Source: JBEGQX01 sp041180805
GTDB lineage: Bacteria; Planctomycetota; Planctomycetia; Gemmatales; Gemmataceae
Assembly: GCA_041180805.1 (NCBI GenBank)
Contig: JBEGQX010000013.1
Span: forward strand, 1-13,480
DNA: 13,480 nucleotides
Direction of reading: 5' to 3'
Numbering within the stretch: the stretch's first letter is position 1; each line of letters starts with the position of its first letter. This document shows, one piece after another, positions 7,797 through 13,480 of the stretch. The notes below the pieces were generated by a model. The model searched no databases and was not told where the DNA came from. It worked only from the letters and a program-made list of their open reading frames with translations. A program made the position numbers and the translations under genes.

Positions 7797-8534
7797 TTGT
7801 TTGAGATAGACGCAGAACTTTTGAAGGCATTTCTATTCTTTGCCAGCATGTTTTTTGCAGCCGGCCTAGGCGCCCCCATACCGGAAGAAATAGCGGTGGT
7901 ATGCGCCGGCCTGTGGACTGCGAGCCACCCCGAGTACGGTTTGCTTCGCTGGCTGATGCTGCCGGTGTGTGTGGTTGCAGTGGTGCTAAGCGACAGCTTT
8001 CTTTACATCGTGGGGAGGCTGTATGGCAAAAGGCTGCTGGAAAAGCCCTGGATGCTGAAGTGGGTTCCCAAGGAAACCCAAAATCGCATCATCCACAATT
8101 TTGACAAGTATGGAGTGAACATATTACTGGTGGGCAGACTGGTTCCGGGCATTCGCATGCCGTTGTTCCTTACCGCGGGCCTGCTGCGGCTTAGCGTGGC
8201 AAGGTTTATCCTTGCGGATGGGATCGGCGCGGGAATTGGAAACAGCATTTTCTTTCTTCTGGCATTCTGGTTTGGAGAGCAATTCAAGACGGTGCTTGAA
8301 AGTGCCGAGGAAAAAGTCACCCATGCCTGGCCTATAGCGGTGATGGTGGTGCTGGCGGGAGTCGCCATCTATCTGTTGGTACGCTACCTTCGCAAGCCGG
8401 TATCCGAAGGGGATCCGGAACAGTTGCCCATCATTGGTCATCAGGTGGCCACCCATATTCCACATCTTCCCGAGGAAGCCCTGAGGGATATCAAACATCC
8501 CCCGGTGGAGGCAAACTCCAACACAGGAAAATAA
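7797..8534 (+). CDS. DedA-family (SNARE-associated/VTT domain) membrane protein
   Basis: From the TTG at 7797 the product is 245 residues, a normal length for DedA proteins. The family signatures are clear: GLGAPIPEE at about residues 23-31 and VGRLVPGIRMPLFLTAGLL at about 112-130, matching the conserved G-x-P-x-P-E and GR-x-x-PG-x-R motifs. Hydrophobic segments fall near 8-40, 50-75, 108-160 and 178-197, with re-entrant-like stretches around the two motifs. The C-terminal 45 residues are polar, His- and Pro-rich, and longer than in the textbook proteins. DedA proteins sit in the cytoplasmic membrane; several are lipid-carrier (undecaprenyl phosphate) or phospholipid flippases/scramblases, but the substrate here cannot be read from sequence. 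The gene diverges from the isomerase gene, and its TAA stop directly abuts the stop of the convergent peptidase gene. Confidence 0.92.
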   Translation: MFEIDAELLKAFLFFASMFFAAGLGAPIPEEIAVVCAGLWTASHPEYGLLRWLMLPVCVVAVVLSDSFLYIVGRLYGKRLLEKPWMLKWVPKETQNRIIHNFDKYGVNILLVGRLVPGIRMPLFLTAGLLRLSVARFILADGIGAGIGNSIFFLLAFWFGEQFKTVLESAEEKVTHAWPIAVMVVLAGVAIYLLVRYLRKPVSEGDPEQLPIIGHQVATHIPHLPEEALRDIKHPPVEANSNTGK

Positions 8535-9959
8535 TTATTGCAGTGGCGAGGTGCCATCCTGCCTGAGAGTTTTCAGATACTGGATGTGTTCCTTTTGGAA
8601 GGCATCCAGACTTTTGCCTGTCAATCTCTCAAAAGCGGCGATGGGGTCCTGTTTACCCTTGATAGCCCTGGCATAATCATGCAAGGGGTTGCCTGAGAGC
8701 ACTTTGGAACGGAATGCAAGGTGGAATGCAAGCCCCCACGAGGCGAGGTACATTTTTTCTGAAACCTCTCGTGTGGATTCATGCGATACCAAAAAAAAGT
8801 CCGCCTTTGCCTGCAGCAAGGTGCGTATTTCCGGCAGGCTGTTCTGGTTGACAAGCAGGCGGATCGCCTCCAGTCTTGGTTTGTCGGCATGTCCAACACG
8901 AAGCTCGCCAATTTCAAACACCGCGGATTCGAAGATTTGCGCAAGTCCCTCATTCAGCCAGCGGGGTAGTTCCTCATCGGCTTCATCCAGCACACAGTTG
9001 GAAAGGTAGGCGTGGAAAGCCTCGTGGTAGAGTCTTTCAAATAACTTTAGCCTGGTCTTCCTTAAAAGCTCCCTGTTGGTTGCCTCGGCCTGCTGGATGC
9101 GTTTGCGATTTTCCTGAAAAGCATTCTGGTAATCCGCGGGCAGCTTGTTCTTGAAAAGTTGCTTCATATCCGTCTCGCGCCTGGCCAAAGATTCCAATTC
9201 TGCCTGGTGATGCTTTGCTGTTTCCTCGAGTTGTGTATTCATGCGATCCAGGTCGCTTCCACAGAGTACGAGGTTTTGTTTCTGGTCGAAGTAGGCGGGG
9301 TTACCCATTTGGATGGAATTTCCCTTGAGGGCTTGCTGGTAGTCTTCAAGGGACCTGGTAAGGAGAATGCTGGTGGGCTTGAAGGATTTTCGCTTGGGTG
9401 GAAGTGTGCGGGCGTAAGCGGAAAAAACTTGTTCCAGTTGAATGGCCGCTAGCTGGGCCAGCTCTGGCCGCGAGTTGGTGGTCAGGTTGAAGTATTGCGA
9501 TGCATACTTCAGTGCCTCGGTTTTTTGGGGTGGTAATGGCCACGAGGTTTTTTCAAGTTTTACGATTTCCTGAATGTTTTTTCCCTGATTGGTCTTGGGA
9601 TCCAGCAGCTTCAGGGATGTTGCCAGTAATTCCCTTTCTTTGGCCAGCGAATCAAGGCGGGAAGACAAAATCTTTCGTTCTGCCTCGGGTAGTTTTTCCA
9701 CACGAAGCACATCCTTGGGATCGAAAATTTCTGTGAATAGCAGTGTGGGTGCACCCGGCTTTCGAATGATGCACTTAAACACCACCTGTTTGGCGCTTTC
9801 CTCCACCAGAAACCCTTTCATCGAGTCGCCTTGCTTGCGGTAAAGGGTTTCTAATTTCCAGGTATCGGTAGCGGCAGTCTGTGCGGAGAGGATTCCAAGA
9901 GTAAGAATCCAAGTTGTTAAAATTAATGCAAGTGATTTAAAGGCAATAGTTTGTGACAT
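8535..9959 (-). CDS. Secreted zinc metallopeptidase-like protein (DUF1570-like, HEAFH)
   Basis: The ATG at 9959 starts a 474-residue protein with a Sec signal peptide (SLALILTTWILTLGILSAQ, cleavage near residue 27). A TTG at 10007 would add 16 residues before the signal and was not chosen. Residues 240-310 are rich in Gln, Glu and Lys and look coiled-coil. The catalytic signature follows: YHEAFHAYL with HExxH at 312-316, then LPRWLNEGLAQIFE at 331-344, where E337 would be the third zinc ligand, as in gluzincin peptidases with H-E-x-x-H + N-E-G. This matches the DUF1570 type of planctomycete protein, though I infer the family from the motif layout. The N-terminal half (30-230) has no fold I recognise. 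The protein is probably periplasmic or surface-exposed. It diverges from rplC and ends tail-to-tail with the DedA gene. Confidence 0.82.
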   Translation of the reverse strand: MSQTIAFKSLALILTTWILTLGILSAQTAATDTWKLETLYRKQGDSMKGFLVEESAKQVVFKCIIRKPGAPTLLFTEIFDPKDVLRVEKLPEAERKILSSRLDSLAKERELLATSLKLLDPKTNQGKNIQEIVKLEKTSWPLPPQKTEALKYASQYFNLTTNSRPELAQLAAIQLEQVFSAYARTLPPKRKSFKPTSILLTRSLEDYQQALKGNSIQMGNPAYFDQKQNLVLCGSDLDRMNTQLEETAKHHQAELESLARRETDMKQLFKNKLPADYQNAFQENRKRIQQAEATNRELLRKTRLKLFERLYHEAFHAYLSNCVLDEADEELPRWLNEGLAQIFESAVFEIGELRVGHADKPRLEAIRLLVNQNSLPEIRTLLQAKADFFLVSHESTREVSEKMYLASWGLAFHLAFRSKVLSGNPLHDYARAIKGKQDPIAAFERLTGKSLDAFQKEHIQYLKTLRQDGTSPLQ

Positions 9960-10007
9960 TTCGATTGATAATTGTTCGAGAGGGCCCGTTTCCCTTTGAA
10001 TGACCAA

Positions 10008-10021
10008 TCTACCACGGTAGA
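10008..10021. repeat. 14-bp palindrome between the divergent peptidase and rplC genes
   Basis: TCTACC (10008-10013) and GGTAGA (10016-10021) are exact reverse complements separated by two bases. The site is 49 bases before the peptidase ATG (9959) and 130 before rplC. Its compact two-fold symmetry suits a dimeric regulator, but no cognate factor is known from this window. Confidence 0.35.
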
Positions 10022-10085
10022 CGACGATTGTCTGCTTTCATATCTTATCTTCATAGAAAATCATCAGGTTTTTCCTTATTGGAAA

Positions 10086-10122
10086 GGCCGGCAATGATGC
10101 TCACCCGGTGCATGCCGGGGCC
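10086..10122 (+). promoter_or_regulatory. rplC: rplC leader with two mutually exclusive hairpins
   Basis: In the rplC upstream region GGCCGGCA (10086-10093) can pair with TGCCGG (10113-10118) and, across a two-base bulge, CC (10121-10122). Alternatively CCCGG (10104-10108) pairs with CCGGG (10115-10119) around a 6-base loop. The two structures share the arm at 10115-10118 and so cannot form together. They lie 30-66 bases before the start codon and 19 bases before the AGGAG ribosome site. Ribosomal-protein leaders often work by such choices, but no conserved ligand-binding fold is recognised here. Confidence 0.4.
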
Positions 10123-10151
10123 AGACAGTTGCTTAATCTTAGGAGTTTCCC

Positions 10152-10859
10152 ATGCCAGTAGGTTTGCTCGGCCTGAAAGTCGGTATGACTCAGGTTTACA
10201 ACGATCAGGGAAAAGTATTCCCAGTGACTGTAATTCAATTGGGGCCCTGCCCCGTGTTGCAGGTTCGTAATCAAGACAAAGATGGCTATGATGCCATTCA
10301 GTTGGGTTTTCTTGATAAGCCCCGCCGCAAGGCCAGCCGCGCAGAAAGCGGCCATGTAACCGCCAAGCTTGAATCCAAGCGCCGCAAAAAGCTTCCCGCG
10401 GGCACCGAACTTCCTCCAAAGGCTGAATGCGAACCACAAACCCATATCCGCGAGTTCCGCCTCGATAAGCCCCACGCCGATCTGACGGTTGGTAAGGTGC
10501 TTACCGTGGACGAGGTTTTCAAGGAAATCAAGAATGTAGATGTGATCGGCACCACCAAGGGTCGTGGTTACTCCGGTGTTATGAAGCGTCATAACTACAA
10601 GGGCCTTCGCATGAGCCATGGTGTGAAAAAAGGTTCACGCCAGCGTGGTTCGTCGGGTTCCAATGCCTCAAACCGAGGTAGCGGTCGTCCGAAGAAAGGT
10701 ATTCGCATGGCTGGCCACTACGGTGCAGACCGCGTTACCGTTCGCAACCTTACCGTGGTGAAGATAGACCAGCAAAACAACCTCCTTCTGGTGGAAGGTG
10801 GTATTCCTGGTCCAAACGGTGGGCTCGTTATGGTCCGCCCAACGAACAAGATTAAGTAA
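10152..10859 (+). CDS. rplC: 50S ribosomal protein L3
   Basis: The 235-residue product is L3, the large-subunit protein that binds 23S rRNA near the peptidyl-transferase centre and starts assembly. The N-terminus GLLGLKVGMTQVYNDQGKVFPVTVIQLGPCPVLQ is diagnostic, as are VDVIGTTKGRGYSGVMKRHNYKG (129-151) and MAGHYGADRVTVRNLTVV (186-203), followed by LLLVEGGIPGPNGGLVMV. It is about 25 residues longer than the 209-residue E. coli protein, mainly through a basic insertion around 70-98 (ESKRRKKLPAGTELPPKAE). The central loop reads GSSGSNASNRGSGRPKKG, so the glutamine methylated by PrmB in E. coli is not present. AGGAG lies 6 bases before the ATG. Neither rpsJ upstream nor rplD downstream is present, so the gene is outside the usual S10 operon. 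It probably shares its transcript and terminator with tRNA-Phe. Confidence 0.97.
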   Translation: MPVGLLGLKVGMTQVYNDQGKVFPVTVIQLGPCPVLQVRNQDKDGYDAIQLGFLDKPRRKASRAESGHVTAKLESKRRKKLPAGTELPPKAECEPQTHIREFRLDKPHADLTVGKVLTVDEVFKEIKNVDVIGTTKGRGYSGVMKRHNYKGLRMSHGVKKGSRQRGSSGSNASNRGSGRPKKGIRMAGHYGADRVTVRNLTVVKIDQQNNLLLVEGGIPGPNGGLVMVRPTNKIK

Positions 10860-10964
10860 CCCGCCAGCAGGTTGACGCTGGGGTGATTGTTCGTTAAGTT
10901 GAAATTGCCCTTTAAAAAGGCAAAGAGGGATGGCTTAGGGGTGACCTGAACCCACCTTCTGGAT

Positions 10965-11037
10965 GGTCAGATAGCTCAGTCGGTAGAGCACAGCCCTGAA
11001 AAGGCTGGGGTCGTCGGTTCAAGCCCGACTCTGACCA
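10965..11037 (+). tRNA. tRNA-Phe (anticodon GAA)
   Basis: All four arms fold. The acceptor GGTCAGA (10965-10971) pairs perfectly with TCTGACC (11030-11036), with A as discriminator. The D arm is GCTC/GAGC, and the anticodon stem CAGCC/GGCTG encloses CTGAAAA, with GAA at 10998-11000. The variable loop has 5 bases, and the T arm GTCGG/CCGAC encloses TTCAAGC. At 73 bases it lacks an encoded CCA (the next bases are CAT), so the end must be added by the CCA-adding enzyme. It lies 105 bases after rplC, followed by a strong terminator. Confidence 0.97.
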
Positions 11038-11043
11038 CATAGA

Positions 11044-11084
11044 AAGCTCAGGTTTCTCTTGATGGGAAGCCTGGGCTTTTTTTT
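11044..11084 (+). terminator. Strong intrinsic terminator after tRNA-Phe
   Basis: AAGCTCAGGTTTC (11044-11056) pairs over 13 bp, including two G-U pairs, with GAAGCCTGGGCTT (11066-11078). The loop has 9 bases, and the stem runs into eight T residues (11077-11084). It begins 6 bases after the tRNA and is the only clear terminator downstream of rplC, so rplC and the tRNA probably end here together. Confidence 0.9.
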
Positions 11085-11128
11085 GTTACCCAAAAAATGA
11101 TACCATTCCCCTTCTTTCCACATGAACT

Positions 11129-11155
11129 TTGGATGGGTTAAATTCTTCCATCCAA
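11129..11155. repeat. Perfect 8-bp inverted repeat upstream of the glycosyltransferase
   Basis: TTGGATGG (11129-11136) and CCATCCAA (11148-11155) are exact reverse complements around an 11-base AT-rich centre. The repeat ends 46 bases before the proposed ATG. Neither side has a T run, so it is not an intrinsic terminator. An operator or a leader hairpin is possible. Confidence 0.45.
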
Positions 11156-11201
11156 GGATTATGTCCGTCATGAACTTATAATTCCGGTGGATTCATCATT
11201 C

Positions 11202-12848
11202 ATGGAAGCTTCTAAATTTACATGTGGAAATCCTTTCCTCGAAAGGTTCAGGGAAAAAACATTTTGGGTTTTGGTTCTTCTTCTAACCCTGGGTTTGTTT
11301 CCAAGGCTGGGAATCCTAACCATGCGGGGGGAGGAGACCCGCAGGGCATTGGTCGCATTTGAAATGCGATATTTTGATGATTACATCACCCCAAGGGAAC
11401 AAGGGTTACTATTCCAAAGCAATCCCCCCTTGAGCTCCTGGATGATGTTGGGCAGCTCTATTTTGTTTGGCAATTATGACCCTTATTCGGTGCGATTTCC
11501 TTCGGCCGTTGCTGTCCTCCTTACCAGCGTTTTGATTTATGTTTATGCGCGGAATTATTTCTCGCAGGCAGGGGCTTTTGCCAGCGCGGTTGCGTTTGCC
11601 ACCAATGGCGAAATCATGATCATAAGCCAGAAGGCGGAACCGGAGGCGGTGTATATTCTGTTTCTGAGTGCTTCCCTTATACTTTGGCATTGGGGTTATG
11701 AAAGAAAATGGCCTTCGGTTTTAACCTGGATAAGTGCCGGGGTATTCGTGGGGCTTGCCTCGCTTTGCAAAGGGGGCCTGCAACCATTGGCTTACTTTTG
11801 CGCCAGTGTTTTTTTCTATCTGCTTTATTGCCGGAACCTAAGCTATCTTTTCACATTGCCAATGCTTGCGGGTTTGTCATCCACAATCGTTGTGGTGGCT
11901 GCCTGGATGGTTCCCTACATCGTCAGGCACGGAGCATCCGAGGCCAAGGCTTTGTGGCTTAATGATACCGCCTCGAGATTTCACTCCTGGAACATGGTTC
12001 ATTTTTTCAAACATCTTGGGAGTTTTCCCTTCGAGGTTTTTGGATCGATTCTTCCCTGGTCGGTGCTTTTTTTAGCGTACTTACTGCCTTCTTTTCGTGG
12101 CAGGCTATCGCCTTATAAACCCTTGTTGTTCTTTGCGTTGTTTGCCTGTGGGTTTGCGTTTTTAACCATTTGGATTCCGCCGGGTGGACAAACCCGTTAC
12201 TTTGCAACCCTTTATCCGATGCTGGCACTTTTCATGGGTACGGTTGCGGAGGTGGCTTTTGTTGCCACGGAGTCAACGGCCAGAAAACCATGGATAAGGT
12301 TTAACTGCCTGATAGCTGCAAGTTTTATCCTGATAGGAATCGCAATCGCATTGCTGCCGTTCAAAATTCCAGGAATTACTTTCAGTCGGTGGACGCTGCC
12401 CACGCCATCGACAGTATTCTATGGGATGTCTTTTGTGGTTATCGGCGTTTGGATAATGATTGGACGGCAAAGAATCCTGCTGAGTCTTGGCGTGATGACG
12501 GTGGGTCTTTTGGTATTTAACCTTGGCTATTTCATGGATGTTAAAGTTCAACGAAGTGAAAGAACCCTGGAAGAAATGGCCCGTATAAAAAGCCATCTTC
12601 CTCCCGATGTGAGCCTGGTGAGCCTGGGGATCACCAACCACAAGTTCACCTATTATTACGGAAAGTTTATCACACCACTTCCGGTTGATTCGGATGGTAA
12701 AGGCGTCACTTATTTTTGTTTTGACCCATGCTTGATTGATGTGACGAAGATCACATTTCCTTGGAAGCAGATCGACACGTTTTCATTAACCCGGGATCTG
12801 CTGGATCAAAAACGCCATGTGGTATTGGCAAAAAAGAATGACGGATGA
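11202..12848 (+). CDS. GT39/ArnT-like membrane glycosyltransferase
   Basis: The ATG at 11202 gives 548 residues; GGTGG about 11 bases upstream is a weak ribosome site. A GTG at 11187 in the same frame would add five residues, and I cannot exclude it. The architecture is that of lipid-phosphate-dependent GT-C enzymes (GT39/ArnT, PMT-like): a membrane segment at 21-40, then a loop MRGEETRRALVAFEM (41-55) at the position of the catalytic acidic residue, then FQSNPPLSSWM (71-81), which resembles the KPPL-YW element. Further membrane segments follow through residue ~455, and a soluble C-terminal domain ends the protein. AEPEA (145-149) lies where ArnT-like proteins have a second acidic loop. Such enzymes move a sugar from a polyprenyl-phosphate donor to lipid or protein outside the membrane; donor and acceptor are unknown here. 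It is a single gene with no sugar-lipid genes alongside. Confidence 0.88.
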   Translation: MEASKFTCGNPFLERFREKTFWVLVLLLTLGLFPRLGILTMRGEETRRALVAFEMRYFDDYITPREQGLLFQSNPPLSSWMMLGSSILFGNYDPYSVRFPSAVAVLLTSVLIYVYARNYFSQAGAFASAVAFATNGEIMIISQKAEPEAVYILFLSASLILWHWGYERKWPSVLTWISAGVFVGLASLCKGGLQPLAYFCASVFFYLLYCRNLSYLFTLPMLAGLSSTIVVVAAWMVPYIVRHGASEAKALWLNDTASRFHSWNMVHFFKHLGSFPFEVFGSILPWSVLFLAYLLPSFRGRLSPYKPLLFFALFACGFAFLTIWIPPGGQTRYFATLYPMLALFMGTVAEVAFVATESTARKPWIRFNCLIAASFILIGIAIALLPFKIPGITFSRWTLPTPSTVFYGMSFVVIGVWIMIGRQRILLSLGVMTVGLLVFNLGYFMDVKVQRSERTLEEMARIKSHLPPDVSLVSLGITNHKFTYYYGKFITPLPVDSDGKGVTYFCFDPCLIDVTKITFPWKQIDTFSLTRDLLDQKRHVVLAKKNDG

Positions 12849-12928
12849 CATTTTTGTCAGGAACAACCGCTTGGGCGAACCCCACCCCACTTAGCGGCGC
12901 AAGAATGTTCATCGCAGGTTTTTTGTTT

Positions 12929-13480
12929 CTATGGGTACAGCAATGCCTTTGCCCGGCGTTGCTCGTAAGCTGCAAGATCCGCCCGCCACATTTTTTCTAT
13001 CTCCAGGTAGTGCTTGCCAGCGTTTACGGCGTCCAGTGTGGCTTTGTTCAAAAGCAAGGTGTTGTAGCGGTCGGTTTTCCAATCCTTCGGGTGTAGCTTG
13101 TGAAGCGCCCAGGCCACTGCCATGCCTGTACGCATTGGCTCGAACACTTTCCAATCATCGATAAAAATCTGCACTCCCCTGCATTCCTTGTTGGCCAATA
13201 CGCTTGATGATGGTGTCTGCCTGCAAGGCACAAAACGCAAACCGGGCAATTGTTGTTCGTTCAGCAACCTGGCCAGTGATACTCCATCCATCCAAGGTGC
13301 GCCAAACCATTCAAACGGGCGATCTGTTCCCCGGCCAACACTAAGATTGGTGGTTTCTAATAATCCTATACCCGGGTATAGCAGCGCGGCGGAAAGTGTC
13401 CGCAGGTTGGGCGAAGGATACACCCATTCCAATCCACTGGCATCAAACAGATCCGCTCGACTCCAATGTTCCATGGTCAC
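12929..13480 (-). CDS. C-terminal part of a NamZ-like exo-beta-N-acetylmuramidase (DUF1343, GH171), cut by the right edge
   Basis: The last 183 residues or so are visible and the frame stays open to the edge, so the start is outside the window; the GTG and ATG codons near 13480 are internal. The stretch has the DUF1343 signature: WVYPSPNLRTL (19-29), then LLYPGIGLLETTNLSVGRGT (33-52) and PFEWFGAPWMDG (55-66), followed by the helical end with KDWKTDRYNTLL and YLEIEKMWRADLAAYEQRR. In Bacillus subtilis (YbbC/NamZ) this family removes MurNAc from the non-reducing end of peptidoglycan fragments during cell-wall recycling. The full protein is about 400 residues, so more than half, including the N-terminal Rossmann-like part, is missing. 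It converges on the glycosyltransferase gene with 80 bases between the stops. Confidence 0.9.
   Translation of the reverse strand: MTMEHWSRADLFDASGLEWVYPSPNLRTLSAALLYPGIGLLETTNLSVGRGTDRPFEWFGAPWMDGVSLARLLNEQQLPGLRFVPCRQTPSSSVLANKECRGVQIFIDDWKVFEPMRTGMAVAWALHKLHPKDWKTDRYNTLLLNKATLDAVNAGKHYLEIEKMWRADLAAYEQRRAKALLYP

Noticed and set aside
10864..10881. CCAGC/GCTGG hairpin just after rplC as a terminator
   Set aside because: The stem has only 5 bp and no T run follows. The strong terminator lies after the tRNA.
10872..10900. TTGACG/17/TAAGTT as a separate tRNA-Phe promoter
   Set aside because: The -35 box is good but the -10 box matches only three of six positions. It is not enough to separate the tRNA from rplC.
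10900..10918. TTGCC/GGCAA hairpin between rplC and tRNA-Phe
   Set aside because: It is short and AT-rich in the loop, with purines rather than T residues after it. No function can be supported.
12849..12928. Terminator between the glycosyltransferase and the NamZ-like gene
   Set aside because: There is a six-T run at 12919-12924, but the sequence before it forms no stem longer than about 3-4 bp.
1..13480. CRISPR array, insertion sequence, phage or toxin-antitoxin module
   Set aside because: No regularly spaced repeats, transposase motifs, terminal inverted repeats or small paired toxin-antitoxin genes were seen.

Overview
The window looks like chromosomal DNA of a planctomycete (Planctomycetota). 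The evidence is the set of lineage-typical families: two DUF1559 'H-X9-DG' pseudopilins, a small planctomycete-type lipoprotein, a PSCyt2/PSD1 (DUF1549/DUF1553) protein next to a DUF1501 protein, and a DUF1570-like metallopeptidase. I cannot name the genus from sequence alone. All assignments come from reading motifs; no database search was run.

Layout. At the left edge (2-52, +) are the last 16 codons of a DUF1559 pseudopilin, 17 bases before a lipoprotein gene (70-504, +) that ends in a clear intrinsic terminator. Then comes a minus-strand block, read right to left: a sugar-phosphate isomerase/epimerase-like protein (6817-7638), an unrecognised TPR-like protein (5992-6750), a complete DUF1559 pseudopilin (4807-5829), a PSCyt2-F5/8C-PSD1 protein (2054-4702) and a DUF1501 protein (566-2041). 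The last two are 12 bases apart and are very probably one operon. A DedA-family membrane protein (7797-8534, +) diverges from the isomerase. Its stop codon directly abuts that of a secreted HEAFH zinc metallopeptidase (8535-9959, -).

Right part. Divergent from the peptidase, rplC (ribosomal protein L3, 10152-10859, +) stands without its usual S10-operon neighbours. It is followed by tRNA-Phe(GAA) (10965-11037) and a strong terminator (11044-11084). Next are a GT39/ArnT-like membrane glycosyltransferase (11202-12848, +) and, convergent with it and cut by the right edge, the C-terminal part of a NamZ-like (DUF1343, GH171) exo-N-acetylmuramidase (12929-13480, -).

How the genes fit together. Most products act at or outside the cytoplasmic membrane: pseudopilins, lipoprotein, the Tat-like/Sec-exported DUF1501 and PSD1 pair, DedA, peptidase, glycosyltransferase and muramidase. 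Nothing seen marks a mobile element, CRISPR array, phage or defence island. The less ordinary points are the isolated rplC with two mutually exclusive leader hairpins, the fused stop codons at 8532-8537, several short perfect inverted repeats in intergenic DNA, and the uncharacterised PSD1/DUF1501 pair, whose protein carries a CxxCH haem-like motif. I did not find a convincing undescribed multi-gene system.
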